Positions 13,732 through 23,148 of a stretch of DNA of 23,150 bases are shown piece after piece. The position numbers and the translations under genes are program-made. Origin of the DNA: an uncultured Flavobacteriaceae bacterium (lineage in GTDB: Bacteria; Bacteroidota; Bacteroidia; Flavobacteriales; Flavobacteriaceae); NCBI GenBank assembly GCA_945788155.1, contig CALZKX010000210.1:1-23150 (forward strand), given 5' to 3'. Each line of letters opens with the position of its first letter. Position 1 is the stretch's first letter. Under the pieces are notes generated by a model. It searched no databases. It was not told the DNA's origin and saw only the letters and a program-made list of their open reading frames with translations.

Positions 13732-16164
13732 TTAATTTTCATTTTTTAACTGCAAATCTTTAATAATCTTTTTTAATTCTTTCATTTTTAACTCTCTCCC
13801 CACAAATAATTTATTTATACGCTGTAATTCGGTGTTTTTTGCTTCTATCTCTTCTGTTCTTAATTTAACTAATTCTTCGAGGTGGTTTTTATGTTTTTCT
13901 ATTTCAATTTCTGCATTTTTCCTATCTGTAATATCTCTTATGGTACCAATTAAAAACTTATTACCATTATCATCAATAAATCGAGTTTTTTTAGTAGATA
14001 TTATTCGTTTAGTATTATTATTTACAGTTAAAGATTCCTCATTAATGTTTTCTATACCTGTAGCTAAAACTTGTTTGTCTATCTTAAAAAAAATCTCTCT
14101 TTCTTCAATTGGTACATTTTTAGCTAAGGTATTACCTATTATTTCGTCTTTTTCAAGATCGAAAATTGCGCAAAATGCATCATTAATTAATAGTAAATTA
14201 CCTTGTTCGTCTTTTACAAAAACAGGGTCTCCAATATTATTAATTATATTATCTAAGTATTTTTTACTTTTAGTAATTTGCTCTTCAGCTTCCTTTAGTG
14301 TAGTAATATCTATTACTGTGCCTTGAAATTTAATTGCATTTCCAGACTCATCATCTACTACTTCCATTTGTACCATGACATACTTTACAGTATTGTCTCT
14401 CCATTTAATGCGGTATTCAAAAGGAGCATTACTTTTGTTTTCTATTCTTTCTGAAACAATCTTGTTGTGAAAATCCCTATCATCTGGGTGCACTCTATCT
14501 AGTACAGAGTTGTATTTTAAGGGTGTGTTTTTATGTACATCATAAATTTCGAACATTAAGTCGGACCAGTAAACCTCATCTTTTATTATATCCCAATTCC
14601 AATATCCAATTTTCCCAATTCGTATAGCTGCTTCTAACTTCTGTTGTATTTCTTCAATTTCTTTTTCTGCTAATTTGCGTGTTGTAATATCTGTTGCTAC
14701 ATTTCCTAATGCAATGGGTTTTTTGGTTACACGATCCCTAATTAAAAAGCCCGACATTTCTACTGGAACTAAATTGCCTGTTTTAAAATTTTTCAACTCT
14801 ACTTCACCATTCCATTTATTGTTTTTAAAAATATTAGGCAAATGCTCATTTTCTATTTTATCTTGATACTTCTCTGGGAAAAAATTGGCAATAGAACTTG
14901 GCATATCTTCATCTGGACTTAAGCCAACTAATTTTCTTCCATTAGTGTTTAAATAGATTGGTTTCCCTTTTAAGGTTGCTAAACCTACAAAATCGTCACT
15001 CGTCTCTATTAACGAGAGTAACTTCTGGTTGTTTTCTTCAGCTTTTATCTTTTCTGATATGTCTGTAAAATAAATTGTAAGCCCATCTGATGATGGATAA
15101 ATCCTGTTTTCAAACCATTTATTTAAAGGTTTATAGTACTCCTGAAAATATTGCGTTTTTTGAGTTTCTACGGCCTTATGATAGGCGTTATAAAATGGGA
15201 GTCCAACACCATCGGGAAATTCTGTCCAAATATGTTTTCCAATCAAACTTTTAGGCGATCTTCCTAAAAACTCGCCTGCTTTTATATTAACATAAGTATA
15301 GCACCAATTCGTATCTAATGACACAAATCCATCTGAAATATAGTTTAATGTCGATTCTAATTGTGAGACTAGCTTTTTTTCAACTTGTTTTTTTTCAACT
15401 TTAAGATTATAATATCTCTGTCTATACTTAATTATTGAAAAAATATCTCTGTCTTGATTAGCTATAAAACTTGAAACACTCTTTTCATTGTCTATATACT
15501 TTAAATAAACATACAAAATGAAAGAGAATATAATTGCAGCAATAGATTTTCCAATAATATGACCTATTAACGACGTACTAAAATCAGGCGAATTAAATTT
15601 TAGCATTAAATTAAAAGTTATTGCATCAAATATTAATACAAATAATAAGGAAGTAAAAAGAGTGAAAAAATAAGGGAGTCGTTTTGTTTTTAATATTAAA
15701 AACTGATAAATAACAACTAAAAGTATAAAATCAAGAAATAATATAATAGTACCAATTATAAAAAACTTATAGTTGATAAAAAAAACTGACAGTTTATTTA
15801 AACCATCTAATTGACCAACAATTATTTCTTGTTGATAACTAATTTCAAAAAAGAGAGTTAATAAAAAGTTAGAAATAATAATGCCAATAATTAAAATTCT
15901 AGCACTAATTACACCTTCTTTAATATATATTAATAAAACTGCAAATAACACCGCAGAAAATAATATTACAGAACCTGGATATAATGTGAACTTGCCAAAT
16001 ACGACAATTTTTATCATTGTAGTAGATAATGCTTGAATATATTGAACAGCACCTAAAAGAATGTATAATGGCGCCAAACCTATTTTACTCCTAAGCCTAA
16101 ATAGTATAAGAATACTTGAAGATATGAGCAAAAACTCTATTAGAATGGTTAAGTAAATATTCAT
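13732..16164 (-). CDS. Kinase-less multi-PAS membrane sensor with VUT-like 7-TM N-terminus
   Basis: 810 residues. Residues 1 to about 230 contain about seven hydrophobic segments. Segments such as LYPGSVILFSAVLFAVLLIY, the EGVISARILIIGIIISN region and GHIIGKSIAAIIFSFILYVY resemble the vitamin/queuosine-precursor transporter (VUT/YhhQ) fold. Four PAS domains follow at about 262-372, 373-500, 501-625 and 626-752, each with an xDIT-type exit. The protein ends in a coiled coil carrying LFVGRELKMKELKK (786-799). No HisKA, ATPase, GGDEF, EAL or other output domain is present, and the stop codon is clean rather than a frameshift. It is the first gene of the signalling cluster, 30 bases ahead of the CHASE kinase, and probably controls that kinase through its cytoplasmic coiled coil. 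The VUT similarity is pattern-based inference. Confidence 0.85.
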   Translation of the reverse strand: MNIYLTILIEFLLISSSILILFRLRSKIGLAPLYILLGAVQYIQALSTTMIKIVVFGKFTLYPGSVILFSAVLFAVLLIYIKEGVISARILIIGIIISNFLLTLFFEISYQQEIIVGQLDGLNKLSVFFINYKFFIIGTIILFLDFILLVVIYQFLILKTKRLPYFFTLFTSLLFVLIFDAITFNLMLKFNSPDFSTSLIGHIIGKSIAAIIFSFILYVYLKYIDNEKSVSSFIANQDRDIFSIIKYRQRYYNLKVEKKQVEKKLVSQLESTLNYISDGFVSLDTNWCYTYVNIKAGEFLGRSPKSLIGKHIWTEFPDGVGLPFYNAYHKAVETQKTQYFQEYYKPLNKWFENRIYPSSDGLTIYFTDISEKIKAEENNQKLLSLIETSDDFVGLATLKGKPIYLNTNGRKLVGLSPDEDMPSSIANFFPEKYQDKIENEHLPNIFKNNKWNGEVELKNFKTGNLVPVEMSGFLIRDRVTKKPIALGNVATDITTRKLAEKEIEEIQQKLEAAIRIGKIGYWNWDIIKDEVYWSDLMFEIYDVHKNTPLKYNSVLDRVHPDDRDFHNKIVSERIENKSNAPFEYRIKWRDNTVKYVMVQMEVVDDESGNAIKFQGTVIDITTLKEAEEQITKSKKYLDNIINNIGDPVFVKDEQGNLLLINDAFCAIFDLEKDEIIGNTLAKNVPIEEREIFFKIDKQVLATGIENINEESLTVNNNTKRIISTKKTRFIDDNGNKFLIGTIRDITDRKNAEIEIEKHKNHLEELVKLRTEEIEAKNTELQRINKLFVGRELKMKELKKIIKDLQLKNEN

Positions 16165-16758
16165 ATAAATGTGATTAGGTGAGTAAACAAGTTAAAAGTA
16201 AATTTTAAGCTCCCTTTATTTACAAATAAAATACTTGGTTTAGTCTCTTAAATATATCAATTTATTTTTGATTTGATGTAGTTACTTTGCCGATACACAA
16301 GTATCTCATTAGAGTATATCTACATTTTGAGAAAAAAGGTGCAAATTTGGTACAACTAGCATCAAAATAGAATTAAATATCTTCATAAATTGTATTAATC
16401 CTAAGATAAGATAAATCTGTTATATTACAAAAGAAAACAATTTGTTAATCAATATTGTTCCCTTATTTCCTAAATAATTAATAGCCAATTTTATTCGATA
16501 ATAATGTTTTTTGTTTTTCCTTTATTAGAACTTAAGTTTAGAAAATAGGACAAACCAAATGATAACAACAAACTTTTGTTATAACTCTTATAACTATGCG
16601 CACTCATAAGGCTAAATTTATATATCATTACGCTTCACCCGAAGCAGGCGTCGGGGAATTCTAATGATGGTGTACAAAAAAATTAATTTTATACATAAAA
16701 AGCGTTTTTTACGGATAAAATAGTATAGGAAGCTACCTATGGGAAAGTATTTTAATGA
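16165..16758. other. 594-base gene-free region between the T9SS gene and the signalling cluster
   Basis: No plausible gene in any frame. It should hold the promoter of the signalling cluster (right of 16164), but no perfect TAnnTTTG box or sigma54 element was found on the minus strand. AACAAA-CT-TTTGTT forms a short hairpin near 16567. The GC-rich palindrome at 16624-16668 is described separately. ATAGG (16725-16729) and CCTAT (16736-16740), just downstream of the T9SS stop, could be a weak terminator hairpin but lack a T tract. Confidence 0.5.
16624..16668. repeat. GC-rich palindromic element, REP-like candidate
   Basis: Outer 7-base arms ATCATTA (16624-16630) and TAATGAT (16662-16668) enclose a GC-rich core very unlike the surrounding DNA. 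Inside it are CCCGA (16638-16642) with TCGGG (16651-16655), and competing arms GCTTC/GAAGC and ACGC/GCGT. Such mosaic palindromes resemble repetitive extragenic elements of flavobacterial genomes. Only one copy is visible here, so repetitiveness is untested. Confidence 0.45.
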
Positions 16759-19700
16759 TTATTCTATAATAACTCTTTTGCTTATTGTGCCATTTATGGT
16801 TTTTAGCTGTACAATATAAACTCCTGCATTAATAGATGATGAGATAGGTATTGTTCCTGTTGAAGAATAATTAAAAGAACCTACCCTTTGTCCAATAACA
16901 TTAAATAAGGTAACGTCTAAAATTTCGAAATCTACTGTTTTACGGATTTTGATTTCAGATACACTAGAATCATAATACAAAATAAATTTATCTTCTAAAT
17001 TAGTTTGATCTGTATTTAGCAAATTTGATTGATTTTCTTGAAACACAAGTTTAAATCTGTCATTATAATTTCCAGGATCTAAGTAAATTTGGAAAGGTTC
17101 GCTGTTTATTTGATAGGTTTCCCCTGTGGTATTGTCTTTAATATAAAGGTTTAGGTTTGAGTCTATATTTTCAAGAGCATCTACACTAATGTTTACTAAA
17201 CCTGCTTGTTTAACTATCAATCCTAACGAAAATTCCTGAGTTTCATTAAAATTATTAACCCCTTGTATTACAAATTTGTTACCTCCAAAAGTCCAATACA
17301 TATCTTCTTTATTTACATCTGCCATAAACGCATCATAGCCTAAATCAAATTCATTAGAGGTGTTTTCGTTAATCCCAACTACAATTTGTCTTTGGTATCC
17401 TAATGGGGAATTATACATTAATCTAATAGTAGGCTTAACATTATCGGCTAAGTTTTCATCATTATAGGCTGCTGAGGCTTTTTTTGTTTTACTAGGATTA
17501 GATCTCATAAAAACAGACGTAGCAGGTCCTTCAATTGCAAAAACACGTTGGCTATTTTTAAACACAATGTTGCCTCCTACAACTGTAGTAATTGCTACAC
17601 CATTATTATTGTTAAAACCATCAAGTGCTGTAGACACAAAAAAGCCCTGATTAGCAGGGATGTATTGTCCAGGAACTTTTGTTCCTGTAGCGCCATTTGC
17701 ATTTATACGAGCATCATTGGATATTGCAACCGCTCCAGCAATTAAATTACGCGTTGCATAACCCCCTACAAAATCACTAGCGCTATGAGAATTTTCCTCT
17801 CCAAAATGATCCCAAAAATATAAAGCTCCATTAAAAATTGTGCCATTAACATTGTTCCCACCATCAGCAATACTCATATTATCTAAAATAAATGCTGTGG
17901 CATCAATAGCAGATGGATAAGGGTTTCCTATCAACCTCTCAACATCTCCTGACGATTTATCGAGTGCTAAAGTAATATCTCCATTATTGGGTATTCCATT
18001 AAAAACATAATTTTGAAAAGACGTAAGTATGTTTGCAGCTCCAGAAGTTCCCTTCATAGTAAAACCTTCACCAGGAAGTAAGGCTGAATTTTCATTAATG
18101 GACACCCAAGCATTATAATCATCATCTGGCCCATAAAATTTATATAACCAATAAGAACTTATAGTTATAGGTATAGAAGGTGTATTGGAATCGGCTGCCG
18201 AAAAAGAAGTATCAAATGTTATGGGAAGATAAGACGTTGGGTTTGTACCATCATTTAATACTCCAGTAATTGTATAATTTGTGTTTGTATTTGGAATTCC
18301 CGTTCCTTTTGTTTCATTATTCCCTCCAATTGGACCCACAGAAGATGACCAATAGTTATAATTAAAACTATTTGCAGTACCTTGTTGATCGCGTTCTAAA
18401 AACCCTCCGCTATCTGCGTCAATAATACTCCCTTCACTCTGAATTAACTGAGATTCGCCCACTAAATCTATAACTCCATCTAATTCTAAATAATGACTTA
18501 TAGTTAAGCTTTGCCCTGTCCCAATTCCGGTTGTCATATTATAGGAGCCATCAATGGTTAATTTGCCAATTGTTGAAATTAATCCAAGTAAAGTAATGTC
18601 TCTATTTCCTGAAGTAATATTATTTGTTAAATCAACTATATTCCAGTCTATAGTTGTTAAACCATCAACTCCTAAGGTATTCGGAATATAAACATCTGTA
18701 CTATTTAGCCAAGTAGAAGGAGTATCCCAATCACTATCTGCATCGGTTTCATAAGGCATTGGTGCAGATGCATTTTGAGATGTTTCAATGTTATGTGGAA
18801 GACCATCAATATTATAACTAGAATCATCAAATGAGGTATTAGAGTTCAAATGATAATACCCTAATAAACTGCTCCACATTAAGCCTCCAGAAATATTTAA
18901 TGGCACTGCCATCCCTTGGACATTTACACCATTTTGTACTAAATGTTGATTCATCATTTCTCTTATTTGAACTTCACTTAAAGCGACACCCCAAACTCTA
19001 ATTTCTTGAATAGCGCCATTGAAAAAATTAATATTTAAAGGCGTTGTTGCTGAGTTTGCAACAGTTGCCCCAATATAAAACTCTTCAGAAGTATCAATGG
19101 GTGCTGCTGTAGGTGTAGCTGATTCAACTTCAATTCCATCGATATACAATTTTGCTGTTGTACCATCGTAAGTGGCTGAAATATGGTGCCATTCATTATT
19201 TGGGATAGTATATGGAGACGTAATATTTAATATTTCATTATTAGAATTATCATACCATGTGAAGTTAGGATAATTATTTTTTAAACTTAAATGGTACCCT
19301 GTTTTTAATGAAAGATCTACGTTGCCTTTAGATATTATAGTACCCGAAGCAATAGTAGCTTCCTGAAAGACCCAAGCTTCTAGTGAAAATGGGCTAGTTA
19401 AATCATGTTTGTCTGAAAAATGTATACAGTCATCTACCCCATCAAAATCAATTAAATAATCTATCACTTCAACTGAATAATCTTCAACCTCTCCATCAAA
19501 ACTAGTTTCACAGCTTGATGGATAATTAGCCCATTTAGTGGCAATTCTCATAGTTGTTTCTCCAATTATAGCAGATTCTGGTATAGTAATTGCCATTGGA
19601 GATAAAGAAGATATTCCGTCTGTTACATTAGTAGCTGAACCCAATTTATATTCTTCCCCTTCATCATCAAAATCTCCATCTCTATTCCAATCAATCCAAG

Positions 19701-21519
19701 CTATAACAAATACTGTAAAATTACCATCGGTATTTACTCGTACAGTTAGATCATAAGTAGTTCCTTTATATACATTATTGTGTATTGCAGTAAAATCTTC
19801 GTAGGCATTATCTTTTGGAATTTCATTATCGGCATTACTAATTTCATTAAAAGAAACATACGTTATGCTAGTATCATAATCTAAACTTCCATTAGAATCG
19901 CAAAGGGTCCCTTTTCCCTGTATAAGAAATGTGTATAGGTTCTCATCAGTATCATTGTTAGCAATTGAAACTGTTGCCACATGAGTTCCGGAGGTTGTAG
20001 GGTCGTAAGTGATTGTAAATGTTGTGCTTCCTCCTGCAGGTATTGGTGTTGTCGGGTTTGCTGTTAAAGTGAAATCTGCTACGCTTCCTGTAATTGATAT
20101 GTAAGGGGTTGGGTCGTCTAAAGTCAAATCCAAACTTCCTAAATTTTCAATGGTAAAAGTATGTGCTACCGATATGGCTCCAGTGGTCTCCAATTCTCCA
20201 AAATCTGTATTATCAATTAATTGAATAGCTGTGTTGCCATTTGGTATAGTTGTTCCATTTCCTTTTACATTTATTTCTGTTCCGGGATAAGATGTTTGAA
20301 GTCCACTTAAATCTATAATTTGAATTTCATGCGATAGCGTGTTGTTACTTCTATGTGCCCAATGTGCTGCTTGAGTTGCTGATTTTAAATAATAATTTCG
20401 CCATCCTCTACCATAAGCTGTACCATTACCACTGGAAGTGGAAGACCCTACAATAAGTGCTTGATTTACATCAGATAATCCGGCTGTTGTAATATTTATT
20501 ATAGTTTCACCAAAAGATCTTGCCGTGTTTTGAAAGCGTGTTACATTTAATCCTGTATTAACCAAAACATGTGCAAAATGCCTATTTTCTCCATCTGAAT
20601 CATGATTACTGTGAAACGTCCAATCAACCGTTTGGTTATTTGAGCCAGGTGTAATGACAGGCCATAAATCTGAAATAGCATCATTTTTGCCACTATCCTC
20701 ATTATCTCCTCTAAAATGACTAAAGATAGCAGCTTGATTCCAAGAAGACACATTAGTTGGTGTTCCTGTCCCATCTGATGCATCTCTTAAGGTCATTGTC
20801 CCTGAATCTAATCCAGTATTCCCGGAATCGCCATGTAACACTGTCCAATTGGCTCCAGTAAACTCAACAACAGTAATATAAACCGTAACGTTATTATCGT
20901 CAGATCCCTTTTGTACTCTTAATGTAGTGGCATTTTCTAAATAGGCTATTGCAGTAGCAGAATCGGCATCATCTCTTGTAGTATCGTTTGAAATTCCAGT
21001 TATAAAAGGAATACATTTATTAGCGTTTACAACTCCTGTTAACGCCTGAGTAACACTATTTGTTGAACCATTAAGTGTAAGTGCATATCTTCCTCTTACA
21101 ATTAATTCATTTCCACCACCAGTTGGTCCTATATATTCCCAGATAGATGTATTAAACCTTGTATCTCGATTTACAGAATTAGATTCTCTAAAATATGTCA
21201 GCGTATTTACGTTGGTGAGCTGTCTCCCTCCTGCCATATCATCTCCCTCCTTATTTCCTCCGTTTGTAGGAGATCCAGCATGTGTTTTTCGATTATTATT
21301 TGCTAATTCTATAGCATTGTTCAATGAACTAACCGCAGATAAACTTGTACTAGTTCCTCCATTTCGGCCTATATCATCTTGAATATGTTGGGTCTTAAAA
21401 TCTGCTGTTTGTCCAAAACTAGAAAAACTTATAAAGAAAAAGATTATTGATAACCAAGAACTTACCTGTTGACAGTAAGTAAATTTATCGACAAAAAAAG
21501 ATATAGAGGCAATCATCAT
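16759..21519 (-). CDS. Giant secreted T9SS cargo protein with choice-of-anchor D, GEVED and LamG-like domains
   Basis: 1586 residues. The N-terminus has a signal peptide (hydrophobic core about residues 22-35 ending SFGQ). The first 420 residues are beta-rich with no family I can name. Then come a choice-of-anchor D module (about 425-537, with DFGELETTGAISVAHTFTIEN and the NNDTDENLYTFLIQGKG end), a GEVED domain (about 545-685, with AWIDWNRDGDFDDEGEEY and FDGEVEDYSVEV) and a LamG/concanavalin-like domain (about 690-865, starting IDFDGVDDCIHF and containing EWHHISATYDGTTAKLYIDG). A long repetitive surface region (about 880-1500) precedes a C-terminal type A T9SS sorting domain (about 1510-1586, with VTLFNVIGQRVGSF and GVYIVQLKTINGTISKRVII). 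The protein should be exported by T9SS and attached to or released from the cell surface. It probably has adhesive or carbohydrate-binding roles, with no catalytic motif seen. Two adjacent ATGs mark the start. It stands alone between mnmE and the signalling cluster. Confidence 0.92.
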   Translation of the reverse strand: MMIASISFFVDKFTYCQQVSSWLSIIFFFISFSSFGQTADFKTQHIQDDIGRNGGTSTSLSAVSSLNNAIELANNNRKTHAGSPTNGGNKEGDDMAGGRQLTNVNTLTYFRESNSVNRDTRFNTSIWEYIGPTGGGNELIVRGRYALTLNGSTNSVTQALTGVVNANKCIPFITGISNDTTRDDADSATAIAYLENATTLRVQKGSDDNNVTVYITVVEFTGANWTVLHGDSGNTGLDSGTMTLRDASDGTGTPTNVSSWNQAAIFSHFRGDNEDSGKNDAISDLWPVITPGSNNQTVDWTFHSNHDSDGENRHFAHVLVNTGLNVTRFQNTARSFGETIINITTAGLSDVNQALIVGSSTSSGNGTAYGRGWRNYYLKSATQAAHWAHRSNNTLSHEIQIIDLSGLQTSYPGTEINVKGNGTTIPNGNTAIQLIDNTDFGELETTGAISVAHTFTIENLGSLDLTLDDPTPYISITGSVADFTLTANPTTPIPAGGSTTFTITYDPTTSGTHVATVSIANNDTDENLYTFLIQGKGTLCDSNGSLDYDTSITYVSFNEISNADNEIPKDNAYEDFTAIHNNVYKGTTYDLTVRVNTDGNFTVFVIAWIDWNRDGDFDDEGEEYKLGSATNVTDGISSLSPMAITIPESAIIGETTMRIATKWANYPSSCETSFDGEVEDYSVEVIDYLIDFDGVDDCIHFSDKHDLTSPFSLEAWVFQEATIASGTIISKGNVDLSLKTGYHLSLKNNYPNFTWYDNSNNEILNITSPYTIPNNEWHHISATYDGTTAKLYIDGIEVESATPTAAPIDTSEEFYIGATVANSATTPLNINFFNGAIQEIRVWGVALSEVQIREMMNQHLVQNGVNVQGMAVPLNISGGLMWSSLLGYYHLNSNTSFDDSSYNIDGLPHNIETSQNASAPMPYETDADSDWDTPSTWLNSTDVYIPNTLGVDGLTTIDWNIVDLTNNITSGNRDITLLGLISTIGKLTIDGSYNMTTGIGTGQSLTISHYLELDGVIDLVGESQLIQSEGSIIDADSGGFLERDQQGTANSFNYNYWSSSVGPIGGNNETKGTGIPNTNTNYTITGVLNDGTNPTSYLPITFDTSFSAADSNTPSIPITISSYWLYKFYGPDDDYNAWVSINENSALLPGEGFTMKGTSGAANILTSFQNYVFNGIPNNGDITLALDKSSGDVERLIGNPYPSAIDATAFILDNMSIADGGNNVNGTIFNGALYFWDHFGEENSHSASDFVGGYATRNLIAGAVAISNDARINANGATGTKVPGQYIPANQGFFVSTALDGFNNNNGVAITTVVGGNIVFKNSQRVFAIEGPATSVFMRSNPSKTKKASAAYNDENLADNVKPTIRLMYNSPLGYQRQIVVGINENTSNEFDLGYDAFMADVNKEDMYWTFGGNKFVIQGVNNFNETQEFSLGLIVKQAGLVNISVDALENIDSNLNLYIKDNTTGETYQINSEPFQIYLDPGNYNDRFKLVFQENQSNLLNTDQTNLEDKFILYYDSSVSEIKIRKTVDFEILDVTLFNVIGQRVGSFNYSSTGTIPISSSINAGVYIVQLKTINGTISKRVIIE

Positions 21520-21735
21520 TTTTTATTTAGAACGTGCAAATATACAGAAATATCGCTAAAATACTAATATAATCGTTGAAATGCTATATTGAGCCTTATT
21601 TATTTTGAAATAAAATTATACAAGAATTATAAGGAAATGAAGTTTTTGCTAAAAATGAAAAACGCAACAAATAAAAGAAGATAAATTATTATAAAGTAAA
21701 GAAAAACAGATAGTTAACAATAAAAAGAAAGGTAG
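21520..21735. other. Intergenic region between mnmE and the T9SS gene
   Basis: 216 AT-rich bases. The perfect minus-strand box TATATTTG at 21537-21544 is listed separately. No terminator hairpin for mnmE was recognised; T-rich runs follow its stop on the minus strand. Confidence 0.4.
21537..21544 (-). promoter_or_regulatory. Minus-7 promoter box (TATATTTG) of the T9SS gene
   Basis: A perfect match to TAnnTTTG on the minus strand, 17 bases upstream of the first ATG. No minus-33 TTTG is visible at 19-21 bases, and the predicted leader would be short. Confidence 0.45.
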
Positions 21736-23148
21736 TTACTTCCCGATGCAAAAATTAGCAAAAATATTACCTAATAAATCATCACTGGTAATTTCTCCTG
21801 TAATTTCACCAAAGTGATACAATGCCTGACGTATGTCTATAGCTAATAAATCTCCAGATAAATTTTCGTCCATACCTTGCTTTACTTTTTGAATTTCTTC
21901 TAATGCCTTTAGCAATGCATCATAATGCCTAGAATTGGTAATTATAGTTTCATTATTTCGCAGTGCTCCTATATTAATTAAATTAAGCAAAGAGCTGGTG
22001 AGTTGCTCAACTCCATAACCAGTTTTAGCAGACAATAAATGCACTTTTGGAATTTCAGTATTCAATTTTGCCAGTTGAATATCGTCTAGTTTATCTATTT
22101 TATTGGCAATGATGATTAATGGTTTTTGCGGATGCTTGTTTTTAATGCGTTGAATTTCATTTTTTAAATTTAGCATTTGCTTCCCTTTTGGAGAAGCTGT
22201 CCGAAGGACTAAAGGGGCTTCAAACAAATAAATAACCACTTGCGATTGGTCTATTTTTTCAAAGGTTTTTTTAATGCCAATACTTTCTACAACGTCCTTG
22301 GTATCACGTATTCCTGCAGTATCAATAAATCTAAAACTTATGCCGCCAATAATTAATTCGTCTTCAATGGCATCACGTGTGGTTCCTGCAATGTCACTTA
22401 CAATAGCCTTTTCTTCATTTAATAAAGCATTGAGTAAAGTAGATTTTCCAACATTTGGCTCACCAACAATAGCAACAGGAATCCCATTTTTAATGACATT
22501 TCCAACTGCAAAAGAATCTATTAAATGCTTTAAAACTTTAGTAATTCTCTCAATTAAATCTTTAAACTGATCGCGATTAGCAAACTCCACATCTTCCTCG
22601 GCAAAATCAAGTTCCAATTCTATTAAAGACGCAAAATTTAAAAGCTCATCACGCAATGCTTTAATCTCATTGCTAAATCCGCCACGCATTTGCTGTATGG
22701 CTACTTGATGTGAGGCTTCATTATCACTTGCGATTAAATCGGCAACGGCTTCAGCTTGACTTAAATCCAACTTTCCGTTTAAAAACGCTCTTAATGTAAA
22801 CTCTCCTGGGTTAGCTATTCTACAGCCATTTCGCAAAAACAATTGAATGATTTCCTGCTGAATATAAGGGCTTCCATGGCATGAAATTTCAACAACATTT
22901 TCGCCAGTATAAGATTGTGGGTCTTTAAATATAGAAACTAAAACCTCATCTAAAGTTTTCCCTTCTTTTAAAATATGTCCTAAATGAATGGTATGCGTTT
23001 TTTGGTCACGTAACGATTTTTGACTTTTCACAGACTTAAAAAACCCATCAACTATCTCTATAGCATCCTTACCAGAAATTCTTATAACCGAAATAGCTCC
23101 AGCTCCCGAAGGTGTTGCTAATGCAATAATGTTATCATTGTGTATCAC
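21736..23148 (-). CDS. mnmE: tRNA uridine-5-carboxymethylaminomethyl(34) synthesis GTPase MnmE
   Basis: 470 residues, the normal length for MnmE, which with MnmG modifies U34 of several tRNAs to (c)mnm5U. The N-terminal folate-binding domain starts IIALATPSGAGAISVIRISG. The helical region follows and is split by the G domain (about 220-380): G1 GEPNVGKS at 229-236, G2-region DIAGTTRD, G3 DTAGIRD, G4 NKID and G5 SAK. The C-terminus is CIGK, containing the family's invariant catalytic cysteine. The first codon appears to be GTG at 23148, which aligns with the usual start of flavobacterial homologues; only two bases remain before the window edge, so a longer start cannot be excluded. It is a housekeeping gene and marks the probable edge of conserved chromosomal backbone. 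Confidence 0.97.
   Translation of the reverse strand: MIHNDNIIALATPSGAGAISVIRISGKDAIEIVDGFFKSVKSQKSLRDQKTHTIHLGHILKEGKTLDEVLVSIFKDPQSYTGENVVEISCHGSPYIQQEIIQLFLRNGCRIANPGEFTLRAFLNGKLDLSQAEAVADLIASDNEASHQVAIQQMRGGFSNEIKALRDELLNFASLIELELDFAEEDVEFANRDQFKDLIERITKVLKHLIDSFAVGNVIKNGIPVAIVGEPNVGKSTLLNALLNEEKAIVSDIAGTTRDAIEDELIIGGISFRFIDTAGIRDTKDVVESIGIKKTFEKIDQSQVVIYLFEAPLVLRTASPKGKQMLNLKNEIQRIKNKHPQKPLIIIANKIDKLDDIQLAKLNTEIPKVHLLSAKTGYGVEQLTSSLLNLINIGALRNNETIITNSRHYDALLKALEEIQKVKQGMDENLSGDLLAIDIRQALYHFGEITGEITSDDLLGNIFANFCIGK

Noticed and set aside
13832..14326. Plus-strand open frame of 164 codons rich in serine and leucine
   Set aside because: Antisense to PAS domain coding sequence that matches a known family on the minus strand.
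13732..16164. Frameshifted or truncated histidine kinase
   Set aside because: The frame ends in a complete coiled coil with a recognisable C-terminal motif and no kinase fragments follow in the 30-base gap; the next gene has its own start and membrane region.
16725..16740. ATAGG/CCTAT hairpin downstream of the T9SS stop as a terminator
   Set aside because: Only a 5-base AT-rich stem with no T tract; mentioned in the region entry but not called as a terminator.
20547..20783. Minus-strand open frame of 78 codons inside the T9SS gene
   Set aside because: Different frame within a long, well-supported coding sequence with signal peptide and sorting domain; no independent evidence.
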